Shown here piece after piece: positions 18,883 to 29,663 of a DNA stretch of 64,000 bases. The stretch is taken from positions 4,898,001 through 4,962,000 of the forward strand of contig OX595985.1 of the NCBI GenBank assembly GCA_951394045.1, written 5' to 3'. Below the pieces are notes generated by a model. The model saw only the letters and a program-made list of their open reading frames with translations, did not search any database and was not told the origin of the DNA. Position 1 is the first letter of the stretch, and each line of letters begins with the position of its first letter. Made by a program: the position numbers and the translations under genes. This DNA comes from Nitzschia sp. DOCU1. Taxonomy: Eukaryota; Bacillariophyta; Bacillariophyceae; Bacillariales; Bacillariaceae.

Positions 18883-21800
18883 ATGGCCCCCAACCAACTT
18901 TCGATCCCAAGCATAGTGATGCGCACCGACTTCAACGGCAAGCGCAAGACTCTGAAAGGTCCTACGGTCAAGTTCGAGTTGAGGGACGAACCAGCCAACC
19001 CGAATGGAGGGACCCATGAGAAAAAAGTCACCGTATACGATGGCGAGTACGGCGACGACAACGCCCGCTTCTGGTGCCAATTCGAGGCCCGATTGCGAGA
19101 TGTTTTCCTTCGCAAGCCATGCGGTAATGGCCCAAGCAAGTTTGGAGTGACCGCCAGTTGCTTGTCTGGGAAGGCACTGGACGACTTCGAGCGGTACAAA
19201 GACGAGTACGTCTACGATGATGACGCAGCCTTCGAGGCAACCCTAGCGGACCTCAAGGCCGATATCTTTAACGGCGACACCCCAAGGTCCGACCAAGTGG
19301 ATTACCTCGAGACCCTGAGGAAGCCGGCAAGCGCGACCTTCAACCAATTCATCTCGGAAATCGACCGGATGATTGCCGACTTGAAATATTTCCCCCTTGA
19401 TCTGGACGCCGAAGGAAACCAGATCGCCGAAAACGACCAACCCACGCTCTCCGAGGAAGCGTACCGCAAACTGATTCTGCGTTCAGCACCCCAAGCGTGG
19501 TACGACAAGTTGACCTCCAATGGGGCGGACCCGAAGCAAATCCCGGTCAACGACCTGAAGAAACGGTTCCGACGCATGGAACAAAAAGAGCGACGCGATC
19601 GAAACAGATTTCCGTCGCGGCCCAAGGATTCTGGAAGCGGCCACCCGGAAAAGAAAAGAACCCGGCAGGACCGCGACTCTGATAATGGTCGCAAAGGTAA
19701 ATGGTGTCACATCTGCAAGATGGACAACCATAATACCTCTGACTGTGGTTACAATGCCCGACGCGAAAAGAAGCAGCGCGTTGAGGGCGGAAACAAATAT
19801 AATAATAAAGACGGAAAAATTCACCGTGACCGTGGCAGGCACAGGCACGACATCGAGGAAAAGGATCACGAAGACGATGAGGTAAGCGAGAGTTCGAACT
19901 CGACTCGTTCGTCTAACCACAAACGATCGGCGGGACGCGCTAAGAAACGCCGTAACCCAGCCCACAAGAGAAACCGTACTAGCGACTCAAATAGTGAGTC
20001 TAACTATTCTAGTGACGATTCTGAATCCTCGTACTATAAGTATTTCAGCGCCCTAAAAGAAAAATTTTTACCCCAAGTCTTGGAACGTGAGCGCTGTTAC
20101 GCCACAAGCCGACGGCACACACGATACGCCAACCCTATCCAACCAGGACGGATAAAAACGACGAAGAGGCGCAGGAAAGCGGCCCTCACAGTCAGCATAC
20201 TACCGGAAGACCACCGGATGGACCCAGCTAGTGCCAATGCGTTGCTAGACTCGGGCTCATCGAGTAGCTTTATCAATGCATCTCTTGTCCCGAGACGGTA
20301 CTGGAGAAAATGCAGACCCGTCGCCTTCGACACCAAACAAGGCACGTTCACATCGAATCATCTGGTAGCAGTCGACATAATGTTACCAGAACTCTCGACT
20401 GCCAAGACCGCCCGATGGACGTTCTACATAGACGACTCGGAGCTGGACTCGACATACCAGGTACTCATCGGTGCCGACTTTCTCGAGGAGATGGGCATCG
20501 ACATCAAGTACTCAAATAAAACGATCGAATGGGACGACGCTGTTGCACCTATGATGACGGTGGAAGAGCTTGAAGAACCCAAAGACATCAACCACGTCCA
20601 CGCGATGAACGATACGGACGATAAAGAAGCAAGCAAGCCAGTGAGAGAGACGGCTAAGCGCGCTCAAAAGATTCTGGACGCCAAGTACGAAAAGGCGGAC
20701 CTAGACGACATAGTATCTAAGATAAAAACCTTGGATGCTAAACAGAAGAAAGCTCTATTGAAGCTACTGAAGAAATACGAGCCATTGTTCGACGGAACAC
20801 TTGGCGACTTCGAATGTGACCCGGCTGACTTCCTAGTGAAGCCCGGACACGACGAACCTTACCACGCGAAATCGGCTTTCGCCGTACCCCACATTCATCG
20901 AGCGACTCTCAAAAAGGAGATCGATCGCCTCGAAGAACTAGGCGTTCTAAGACGCGCCGAAAATAGCCGGCACGCCTACCCAACGTTCATCATACCTAAA
21001 AAGAATGGAACAGTACGCTTCGTGAGTGATTTCCGCAAACTCAACGAGAAGCTCTTGCGAAAGCATACACCTCCACCGACGATCGCCGACATCCTCCACA
21101 ATTTGGAAGGATTCCAATTTGCGACGTCGCTAGATCTCAACATGGGCTACTACACAGTCCGACTTACCCCGAAAGCACAAGAAATGTGCACTATCATCAC
21201 GCCGTGGGGCAAGTACGCCTACCAACGGCTACCCATGGGCGTCTCATCTTCATCCGATATCTTCCAATCTAAAATGATGCAATTGATGCAAGGGTTAGAA
21301 CACTTTGTTCGCACCTACCTCGACGATCTATTACTGATCGGGCGAGACACGTTCGAAGCCCACTTACGAGATTTGGAGACCGTGTTGAGACGGCTCGAAA
21401 AGGCAGGACTGAAAGTCAATGCCGCAAAAAGTACCTTCTTCGCGGACCAAATCGAATACCTAGGCTTCTGGCTGACGCGACAAGGCATCACGCCAGTCAA
21501 AAAGAAAATACAAGGAATAATGAACATCGCTGTGCCGGAGAACAGAAAACAGTTGAGACGATTCATCGGCATGGTGAATTTTTATCGCGACATGTGGCGC
21601 CATCGGTCGCACATTCTTGCGCCATTGGCCGAACTTACCTCAAGTAAATCTAAAAAGTTTGAATGGCTGCCAAAACATACAGCTGCCTTCAACGCCATGA
21701 AAGAAGCGATCGCGCAAGACGTGATCTTAGCCTATCCCGACTTCTCGAAGAAGTTCGTGATCTACACCGACGCGAGCGACTATCAGCTCGGCGCGGTGAT

Positions 21801-23718
21801 CATGCAGGACGGCAAACCAATCGCCTTCTACAGCAGAAAGCTCACGGAAGCGCAGCAAAAATACACGACGACCGAGCGGGAGCTGCTCAGCATCGTCGAA
21901 ACCCTTCGGGAGTTTAGAAGCATCCTGTTAGGATACGAAATCGAAATTTATACTGACCACAAAAACCTTACCTTTGAAAGTTTCACTTCCGACCGCGTTC
22001 ATCGCTGGCGGATGTACGTCAAAGAGTTTGGACCCGCCATCCACTATATCAAAGGGAAGGCGAATATCGTCGCCGACGCACTGAGTCGGATGACGCTGAT
22101 ACCGGCTAAGGATGCCGAAGGCCGAGGAGGCAACGCGCGCGATAACACCAACTCGTCGGACGAGCCCGAGGTCTCCGTGGCTGCGCCGGCCTTACATGCT
22201 ATCCAAACTCGACGAGAAAGGAAGCTTACGGAGAAAGCCAGAAACTTTTTCGAGCAATTGAAAGAAAAAGAAAAAGAAAGGCCGAGTAAGCGACAAAAGA
22301 CAAAGCAAGCATCGGCAGAAGTCACCTTGGAACAAGTGGTGCCCATCCGCTACGACGTCATCGCCGCTCACCAATGGAAAGACGCCGAGTTGCTGCAAAA
22401 ATTAGAAACGAAGAGCAATTACACGGTGAGAAGCAAGGGAAAGCACCGTATCATCTTTAAAGAGAACAAAATTCCCGTACCTGAAACACTGCGGCAACCA
22501 CTAATTGATTGGTACCACACAAACCTATGCCATCCGGGGACGGACCGGACAGAGCAAACAATCCGCCGCAGCTTCACATGGAAAAACATTCGTCGGGACG
22601 TCCGCCGGCACACAAAGAATTGTGAGGAATGCCAGCGGTTGAAAACAAAAACGACAAAGTATGGCCACTTACCCGCAAAAAAAGCAGAGTACGTGCCATG
22701 GAGAAAATTATGTGTCGACCTCATCGGTCCTTACAAAGTTCAAGACGGCAAGGGACGCGTCCACGAACTATTGGCTCTGACCATGATCGACCCCGCGACA
22801 TCATGGTTCGAGATATGCGAAATACCAAACAAAGAAAGTGAGACAGTTGCGTTGGCTCTCGACAGGCAATGGCTATGCCGATACCCTCGACCTACTTACA
22901 TTACCTTCGATCAAGGCGGAGAATTCACTGGGAAAGAATTCCAGGAACTGCTTGACAGCTACGGAATAAAGGCAAAGCCAGCGACAAGCAGAAACCCTCA
23001 GTCAAACAGTGTCGTCGAACGCGTTCACCTCACACTGCATAACATGTTACGCACCTTCGACCTCCAAGTCCGCGATATGGACCCCCTTGATCCCTGGTCT
23101 GGCTACCTCGCCGCCGTTGCGTTCGCCATTCGCAGCACATACCACACCACTACTAAAGCCACGCCGGCTGAACTCGTTTTTGGGCGCGATATGATCATGG
23201 AGAGATCATTCGAAGCCAACTGGGACGACATCAGTGCTAATGCTACCAGTATCCAGCACATATGCCCGCCATTTCCCGCGCACCGTTTACATCCGTTGGA
23301 CTCACACACGCGCGGGCCCGCCAATATCTCACCGTTATCATCCGTTGGCGCGCCCAATGCCGATTGCCCGGCGCGCCACTCGAAACCACACATCACAGAA
23401 TAATGCCATTATTTAGTAATCTCCCGTTTCTCGTCACACTACTTCTACGTGATATTAGCAATCAGACGACAAAAGCAAAAATTAATCAATGACAACAACT
23501 CACGAGAGAACAAAAAACGAAAATACCACGACTACCGAGTCGGTGACCAAGTACTGTACCGACGACGCAAAACAGCGAAACACAATCGCCCATACGATGG
23601 CCCATTTACAATCACCCACGTGCATTCCAATGGCAACGTAACCATTGCTCGTGACAGCCGCGTTAAGCAACGCGTAAATATACGACTCCTTCACCCATTT
23701 TCCCCTCGCACATCGTGA
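18883..23718 (+). pseudogene. Gyp-2 Gag-Pol polyprotein interrupted by a solo LTR
   Basis: Start at ATG 18883 (good context, ccaccATGG). Domains: Gag capsid-like region (residues ~1-260); CCHC zinc knuckle CHICKMDNHNTSDC (codon ~19704); charged Ser/Asp/Glu-rich linker; protease LLDSGSSSSF (20248); RT with FPYL-type region and YLDDLLLIG (21315); RNase H with YTDASDYQLGAV, TTTERELLSIVE and YTDHKNL; integrase with H-H-C-C (HTNLCHPGT...CEECQRL), DDE core (CVDLIGPYK, TFDQGGEF, NPQSNSVVERVH). RT before IN is diagnostic of Gypsy. The frame enters a solo LTR at 23235 and stops at 23401. After it the same frame resumes with the integrase C-terminal domain (RVGDQVLYRRR, YDGPFTITHVHSNG) to 23718. Insert plus duplication is 231 bp, a multiple of three. 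Otherwise intact. Confidence 0.9.
23235..23460. repeat. Solo LTR inserted in the Gyp-2 integrase region
   Basis: 226 bp with perfect ends TGCTAAT...ATTAGCA, flanked by ATCAG at 23230-23234 and 23461-23465. TG...CA ends and a 5-bp duplication identify an LTR; no internal element sequence remains, so it is solo. No other copy is in the window. Confidence 0.82.
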
Positions 23719-23740
23719 CGTGCCCTTGGAAGGAAGCGAG

Positions 23741-23923
23741 TGCAATACGCCCGCTGTCCCCTCGGGACTGGACGCACGATTCAACATTCGTCGCCCCTGA
23801 CGTGGCGACCCAATACCGATATCTATAGAAAGATCCGTCCAGCCAGGAGAGCTCGATAGATCTACCTTTACAATAGACTTATTATTTTCACCTATATCTA
23901 CTTTTCATCGCTAGCGTAGTGCA
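23741..23923 (+). repeat. Gyp-2 3' LTR
   Basis: 183 bp, same as 18651-18833. Preceded by the purine-rich GGAAGGAAGCGAG, a plausible polypurine tract (23728-23740). Confidence 0.93.
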
Positions 23924-23969
23924 ATCTGATGATCATGAAGCACGACGCCAAGGACACAAAATACGAAAG

Positions 23970-24845
23970 ATGGTACTCATCACTCCCGAAGCATTCGAAG
24001 TTCTTGCGGCATCAGTTGCAAACAAGACTGACAATGGCGTCTTACTTAGCCATCGTGTCATGCTTTCATTTTATGGCGTGGACGCTGACATAATGGCTGA
24101 GGTGTGGCAACGCTGTTGTCGTCCGACAAAGTCCGAGCCAAAGCATCTGCTTTGGGCACTAATGTACTTGAAGTTGTACTGCCCAGAAGATGTCATGGCG
24201 ATATTGTGCAGTACTTCGAAAAATACGTTCATTAAATGGGTCTGGCTATGGATTAATGCCATGGCCGATCTATCGGTTGAAGTCATTCTGTTGGAAAACT
24301 GCTTCCGAAATGCACCCGACGGAGTTTGGTGCCGGATTTCTGTGGATGGGACGGACTTTGCCATGCAGGAACCATGGCCATTTAGCAAACAATGGATGAG
24401 CCCCAAGTTTAAAGGGGCGGGATTGCGATACGAAGTGGGTGTATCGATATACTCTGGCGACATTGTTTGGATCTATGGTCCACATCGAGCGGCCAAACAC
24501 GACAAAACAATCTTCAAGCAGAAGTTGGAGAGCTACCTGGATGAGGGCGAAATGGTTGAAGCCGACAAAGGATATCGCCATATGAATACTGTCAGGACTC
24601 CTCATGACTGTGAGGATATCCAGGAATGGCTTGAAAAGTCAGACATTCGCGCGAGGCACGAAACGATCAATCATCGCTTCAAGGTGTTTTCAATTCTTGC
24701 TCAGAAATTCCGGGTAAAAGATCGTTCGAAGCACGAGCTAGTGTTTCGATCGATTGCGACCTTGGTGCAACTAGACATTGCTCGTGGGAATGTACCTTTC
24801 TGTGTCGAGCCTGTTACAAAAAAGAAGTCGGCGTATTATGTCTGA
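23970..24845 (+). CDS. HARBI1/IS5-like DDE transposase
   Basis: The first in-frame ATG (23970) gives 291 residues. Upstream of the Gyp-2 insertion the restored flank carries a stop in this frame, so the ORF did not originally extend further left. Catalytic triad candidates: D126 in SVDGTDF, D199 in EADKGYR, E231 in RHETINHRFK; these match the DDE_Tnp_4 (Harbinger) fold, a nuclease that cuts and joins DNA ends. No N-terminal DNA-binding domain is seen; in the PIF/Harbinger family that job is done by a separate Myb/SANT-like protein, and the convergent gene at 25198-26388 is a candidate. Gyp-2 lies ~46 bp upstream and may supply or block the promoter. I found no terminal repeats, so it may be a domesticated or immobile copy. 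Confidence 0.82.
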   Translation: MVLITPEAFEVLAASVANKTDNGVLLSHRVMLSFYGVDADIMAEVWQRCCRPTKSEPKHLLWALMYLKLYCPEDVMAILCSTSKNTFIKWVWLWINAMADLSVEVILLENCFRNAPDGVWCRISVDGTDFAMQEPWPFSKQWMSPKFKGAGLRYEVGVSIYSGDIVWIYGPHRAAKHDKTIFKQKLESYLDEGEMVEADKGYRHMNTVRTPHDCEDIQEWLEKSDIRARHETINHRFKVFSILAQKFRVKDRSKHELVFRSIATLVQLDIARGNVPFCVEPVTKKKSAYYV

Positions 24846-25197
24846 TGCTGACCATCAAGAACTGCTCTGACCCACTCCCAACACAACGATTCCCTTTAGA
24901 TTATTAATGCATCGCACTATAGTACAAATAACAAATAAAAATTGTATGAACAGTGGTTTTTAGTTTAACATTCTACTGCATTATCCCGATCATAGAGTAT
25001 TGTGGTATTGCTACAACACTTTTCATCCGCGAAAATTGACCGTGCCTGCTGCCTGCATTTTGTCACGGATCTACGAATAAAAGCTTCAGAATGCATGCTG
25101 CAAATGTAGAAGATATGATAGAGCAACATAAAATATGGATTACTAATTATTCTGCAGTAGCAGTAGTAGTAGAAGTAGTTGTTGTTGTTGTAGCGGG
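24846..25197. other. Noncoding spacer between convergent genes
   Basis: 352 bp, AT-rich, shared 3' region of the transposase and the gene on the opposite strand. It holds an AATAAA-like stretch (near 24930) and a GTAGTAGTAGAAG/GTTGTTGTT microsatellite near 25160-25195. Nothing else is seen. Confidence 0.5.
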
Positions 25198-26388
25198 TCA
25201 AGAACCGATGCTTGCCGGTTTGCGGCGGCGGATCTGAGTGGTCGTTGGAAGTTCTTCCAGCTTTTGCTCCCGCTCAACATACCCGACAGCCCAATCTCCA
25301 AGGCAAGGAATCGTGTCGATGAGGACCGATTGCTCCGGCCTGCCCTTTCGGTCCTGAAAGGTCTTGAAGACCTTGAATGGGAACTTGGCTACAGTCCTCC
25401 TAACAACAACATCGCCGCTCCCACTCACACGGCCGCCATGACGGTTGACGGGATTGGCCGCATGGAAACTGCGGTGGGTTTCCCGGTGTTCGACCGTCAA
25501 AAGATTGAAAAAGACGTCATTGACGTCAAAGATTCCTTCGTTCTCGAAATGTTTCTTTGCCGCGAAATAGGCATCCTTCGGAAAGATGGTGTCCTCGACG
25601 ATGGACATGCCGTCATCGGCAATAAAGATCTCGCCGTCCCAGTTTTCTGGGAGTTTCCAGGAAAGGCGGATCCGTCCGTCGTTGTTCACGAGCAAACTGC
25701 ACGTCGGGGAACACTGATCTTTCGCCCAAAGTGGCTGAGAGTCAAAAGTGTCTGCGACCGCAGTGGCTCGAAGAACAGCAGGAGGAGAGAGGACTCGAAC
25801 AGCCGGAGCAGCCGGAGGGACGCGTACAGTAGGAAGACCGCTCGAAGGTGGTATGGCTCTTCGTGCTGTCTTAGTTTTGGATGGTCGCTTGTTCTTGGGA
25901 TCAAATCGCCCACCTCTATCCAAGAGAACTAAATCAGTCAAACTCTCCGTATCACTCCTTGGATCTTCGTTTTCGATATTTTTGATTTCCTCGTCAAATT
26001 GTTCTTCGTCGTCACCACTGTCATCATCGTCATTGGCGGCATAGTCTTCGTCGTCTTCGTCGCGTAAGTTTTCGAACTCCTGCCACGGAGCGACTTTCTT
26101 CAAGAGTTCTGCATTCTTTTCTCTTGCTTGCTTGATAAGTTTCTTGAACGCCAACGATAACCCAAGCCCAGTTTTCTCGTGACGTTTCACTCGATTTGCT
26201 TGTGTCTGGCAATATCGGTGCCAGTTCTTATTGTCATATTTACCAAAGATTGGGTAAAGATCGTTGTGTCTATAAATCCCGGCAGCGCTGTAGCTGTCGG
26301 GATTATAAACACGTTCCTGGAATAGATTGAATAGGAGCGCTGCATCAAGGCCATCAGGGCTCCATTTTTCTTTCTTTACTGGGTCCAT
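25198..26388 (-). CDS. Acidic hypothetical protein, possible Myb/SANT-like partner of the transposase
   Basis: A 396-residue protein from the ATG at 26388 (MDPVKKEKWSPDGLDAALLF). Residues ~9-75 are a compact region with conserved-looking Trp/Tyr spacing (KWSPDGLDAALLFNLF, YPIFGKYDNKNWHRYCQ) that could be a SANT/Myb-like DNA-binding fold. Residues ~108-145 are strongly acidic (DEDDEDY, DDDDSGDDEEQFDEE), followed by a basic, Pro/Ala-rich linker and a folded C-terminal half rich in Trp and Phe (WKLPENWDGEIFIADD). It converges on the HARBI1-like gene. PIF/Harbinger elements encode exactly such a pair, but the domain call is by eye. It could instead be an unrelated host gene. The long ORF on the opposite strand (25264-25932) is a shadow. 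Confidence 0.6.
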   Translation of the reverse strand: MDPVKKEKWSPDGLDAALLFNLFQERVYNPDSYSAAGIYRHNDLYPIFGKYDNKNWHRYCQTQANRVKRHEKTGLGLSLAFKKLIKQAREKNAELLKKVAPWQEFENLRDEDDEDYAANDDDDSGDDEEQFDEEIKNIENEDPRSDTESLTDLVLLDRGGRFDPKNKRPSKTKTARRAIPPSSGLPTVRVPPAAPAVRVLSPPAVLRATAVADTFDSQPLWAKDQCSPTCSLLVNNDGRIRLSWKLPENWDGEIFIADDGMSIVEDTIFPKDAYFAAKKHFENEGIFDVNDVFFNLLTVEHRETHRSFHAANPVNRHGGRVSGSGDVVVRRTVAKFPFKVFKTFQDRKGRPEQSVLIDTIPCLGDWAVGYVEREQKLEELPTTTQIRRRKPASIGS

Positions 26389-26687
26389 TGTTGTTGATGA
26401 TTATGTGATTTTGTGAGATGGCATTGCGCTACCCGAGATGGATGGAGGGACGAATGAAGTGCACGACTGCCTCCATCGCTAGAAGGGGCTTATGAGCGAA
26501 CGTTGACCAAACTCGAGGGAGTCCAGCCGGGTTGATCCCAATAGAAAATATTGTATTATTCAGTGCCGAATATAAAGCACCAACATGGGGAGGACGTCGG
26601 CGAACGATGGCCGAGCGGGCTCCCATCATATCATTTTTATCCACCTGTTAAGATCTCAATAGGGGAAGGTGGAGGGGAATCCGTTTT
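26389..26687. other. Upstream region of the 26388 gene
   Basis: About 300 bp with no credible gene; expected to hold the promoter of the minus-strand gene. No terminal repeat matching the left side of the transposase was recognised. Confidence 0.4.
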
Positions 26688-26812
26688 GCGTACATATGGT
26701 GTCTAGGTAGACACCAGATGTACGCAATCGTGGATGAGAAATTGAATTTACTTAATGAATTTTGATCCACGATTGCGTACATATGGTTTGTGCCTTACAA
26801 ACCATATGTACG
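26688..26812. mobile_element. 125-bp fold-back element with hairpin ends
   Basis: Left hairpin: arms 26688-26704 and 26709-26725 (17 bp, one mismatch). Right hairpin: 26775-26791 and 26797-26812. Between them a 10-bp arm pair (AATCGTGGAT 26726-26735, ATCCACGATT 26765-26774) around an AT-rich spacer. Both hairpins begin GCGTACATATGGT and the whole unit is a ~48-bp inverted repeat. Noncoding; a MITE-like or cruciform-forming element. Confidence 0.7.
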
Positions 26813-27354
26813 ATTTATGTCGGTGTATCAATGTAGCAACCGGTGTATCAAAGTAGGAAAGATTTCCCGTTTTTCCCTCAGCTGGTACTTGAGTCCTGTA
26901 GACCTTTCTACGTCGTGTATCAACAAATGTTTGCTATTTATTTACTTATGGAACATTGAAGGGGATCGTCTTGCAAGCCTCTTGGATTAACGCATCCCCC
27001 GTCGACGTTGAGATACGATCAAAGAGCATGCCGACATTGTTAGGGGGAAGATCAAGGGGATAAAAAGGACGTTGATACATCTCCCAGAGTCAAAATTCAA
27101 CCCTATTCCTAACCCTTGCTCCCTCGTGGAGCAAATTTGCAAATTTGGTAAGTGACTGAGCAAAATGAATTTTGGTTTGGCTCCATTTTCAATCTTGCAC
27201 AGGATGTGCGAGAATGCGTGGTGAAGAGAGGGCAGTAGAGACGTAGGAGCGTCCGAGTATCGTATAAGAATTTTCAGTACGTGTTATACCGTTATTACTA
27301 CTTAAGTATATGTAGAGGAGATGAATCGGAATAATTACAAGTTCTTAGAACTTA
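26813..27354. other. Noncoding stretch with the source copy of a 160-bp duplication
   Basis: No gene supported. 27085-27244 is repeated exactly at 32208-32367. The rest is AT-rich and unremarkable. Confidence 0.5.
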
Positions 27355-28198
27355 GAGCATCACTAATCGGGCCCATATTTTTTGGGGGTAAACTGGCCGT
27401 TTATGATTTATGGCGGAAGTTTATGGGGCTCTTCGCTTCGCATCACCAACCGCGTCATGGATATTTCCCCTTGATATTTTAGCTATTCCTACGTAGTGAC
27501 GTTGATACTAGACATATACTCATACCTTAAATATTTATTCGTTTTGGTCGGCAGAACTGACGACAACGAGGATGATGTGATGATCCTTTCTTGCCAACGA
27601 CAATTGGATCGACATTACACCCCCCCCCTGCTTCCTTCACATCCTTTTGTCCCATGATATGTGGCATTGCTGTCGGATTTGGAGGCGCTGGGCATGGCAT
27701 TTGTTTTGAGACCGCAGACTGATAAAGAAATAACAAGTTGATTGTTGCTTTCACTGCTGCTTTTGCGCTCGCTCTCTCTTTAGCGTCGGACCCATCTTCG
27801 ACCATGCAAATGATCACTGTGCTTGGGTTATCACTAAACTACTTTGGGAGATCGAAACGTTGAGCGACGGTGAAGTTGCGGTAAATGAAGGCGTTGTTTT
27901 GTCCTTGTTGTTGTTGTGGTGGTCGTCGGCATTGTGGATTTGATCGAACGGTTCGGCGGGAGAGGAAGCACTTTGCATAAACATATTCGCAATCGTATAT
28001 GTTTGAATGCTCCTCTGATTGATATTTTGTGGTTTGGTATAAATCGCCTGTTTATCTGTCGGCCCCATAAATTTTGGAAATTTATGGGACCGATCCATAT
28101 TTCATAAATTTTTGAGCATAGATTTCCCCCGGTAAGTGATGCCAAAGTACGTCGTTTCGGATAAACGGGTCATTTATACCCCCCGATAAGTGATGCTC
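27355..28198. mobile_element. 844-bp Harbinger-type MITE with TTA target duplication
   Basis: Ends GAGCATCACTAATCGGG (left) and the inverted GAGCATCACTTATCGGG (right); similarity continues inward (CCGTTTAT). TTA flanks both ends (27352-27354, 28199-28201), the 3-bp duplication of the PIF/Harbinger superfamily. No transposase inside; ORFs within (for example 27527-27817 minus) are not convincing. It may be mobilised by HARBI1-like enzymes such as that at 23970. Confidence 0.75.
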
Positions 28199-28655
28199 TT
28201 ACTACTGTGAACTGCCATAGAGGAGAGTCACTGCGCGCTAAGTTTTACGTGTATCTCAATCACACAAAAACCACAACCACAATCATCTTGTCATCATCAT
28301 TATTATTATGGACTGCCATCTTGATAATGTTTGAATGCAAGACGATAAATTGCTGTGCTTGCAGTGTTTATTAGAAGGGGACAGCCATGTGGATTCGGGC
28401 CAGTTACTCCCTCCCTGCCAGCTTTCTACTACAAGACCAAAGGCATGAGAGTTTCCGCCAATGACCACCAATGCCCTGCGTCAAGTCCAGTCAACATAAA
28501 AGTTGGCGGCGGGAAATAGTGTTTTGATCTGAACAACTATTGGGTTATACCGAAGGTAAGTGTGCTGGGTCATATTCAGTAGTGGGATGAAGGTGGATGG
28601 AATCGCTCACCAACTCCTTTACTCACTGTGTTTCTTCTTGTCCTGGCTATTATAG

Positions 28656-28889
28656 GAAGATGAACAAATCACCGTCAAGAATATTGCAGTACCCAACAAC
28701 AATCATCCAGCTATTGAAGAAGATCAGAAAGACGGCGACCACGACGAAAGTAGCAGTCCTCATTTGTATTCCTCCAGCACGGAAACGGAAATGCCGCGAC
28801 AAGCAACGACCAGGGATTGTGCATGTCAAAACACTGTTCAGCACAATCCTTACTTGGGATACAATTTCAAAAGAATTAGAGAGCAATGA
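28656..28889 (+). CDS. Candidate terminal exon of an unknown gene
   Basis: A GTAAGT at 28555 and a TATAG acceptor at 28651-28655 would bound an intron of ~100 bp. The frame after the acceptor reads EDEQITVKNIAVPNNNHP, is acidic and Ser/Thr rich, then ends GYNFKRIREQ with TGA at 28887. The upstream exon would read NNYWVIPK but no ATG is found near it. The overlapping ATG-started ORF (28597-28923) is in another frame and looks worse. No function can be proposed. Confidence 0.3.
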   Translation, partial: EDEQITVKNIAVPNNNHPAIEEDQKDGDHDESSSPHLYSSSTETEMPRQATTRDCACQNTVQHNPYLGYNFKRIREQ

Positions 28890-29663
28890 TAAGGGGCGCG
28901 AAGGAACGATAAATCCATCATAAAGGAAGGAATGAACGAATAAAGAACAAGTAGAAAGAATGGGGCAGGAATCAAACAAGGTCAGGTGGTGCTGGTGGAG
29001 TCCAGAGAACGATGGACGAGGACAACCACCAGCAGGATTACAGCCAGTAACAATGAACTCTAGCTTTTTGTTTTTACTGGTCGACTAGCTACTAGATTAT
29101 TCTTAGAATGGAGCCGCAGCTGCCATTTATACTGCATATAGGGACGGACGAGTTTGTTGTCTTGCTTTCTTGCAGTATCGTAGAGGGGGGTGCTTCTTGC
29201 ACATCGCCGCGGTGCGCAAGGAGAAATAGTGGGTGGTTTGCTACTAGCGGCAGCAGCGGTGACTTCGTAGAAATAGTGGTGCCGACGATTTCATCGTATC
29301 ATAGTGGCAGCTTCGGCGGCGGCGTAGCCTTGTTCGCGTGAGTCATGTCCTATTCGTGCCAGTCGTACCAAGCGGGCGGCGGCTGCAAAGGGGAATCCCA
29401 AGTCGGTATAATTTTTGTCCCGCCATTGAATATATCATGCGGGGAGTACCTCAAGGACTCCAAAAATTCCCATGAGATTTGCTAGGCAAAACTCCGTTCC
29501 AGGATCCTTGCAAAATATATGGTTTTCTTATATCGTTCGCTGAGTCTACGTCAGAAATATATGTACATGCCTATGATGCAGGACTATGTTCTTTTTAGAG
29601 GAGGGGCCCAATCAAACGTTTTTGCAAGTCATCTAATTTATAAGTGTTTGTAAGGCATATCAT

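Larger units (their letters stand above)
18651..23923 (+). mobile_element. Gyp-2: Gypsy LTR retrotransposon with target-site duplication
   Basis: Two 183-bp LTRs that I read as identical bound it. The 5 bases ATCTG precede it (18646-18650) and follow it (23924-23928), a clean target duplication. One gag-pol frame runs between, broken only by a solo LTR. It sits about 46 bp upstream of the transposase ATG at 23970. Identical LTRs imply recent insertion. Confidence 0.95.

Noticed and set aside
23201..23470. hAT-like MITE with GACGACA duplication at the Gyp-2 insert
   Set aside because: ATCAG flanks and perfect TGCTAAT/ATTAGCA ends fit an LTR better and restore the frame exactly.
23919..23969. 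Transposase start upstream of 23970 (GTG start inside the LTR)
   Set aside because: It would begin inside the Gyp-2 LTR; the empty-site sequence has a stop in this frame.
25264..25932. 222-codon plus-strand ORF
   Set aside because: Antisense to the better minus-strand gene at 25198-26388.
28597..28923. 108-codon ORF
   Set aside because: Basic and featureless; the alternative frame after the splice acceptor is more protein-like.
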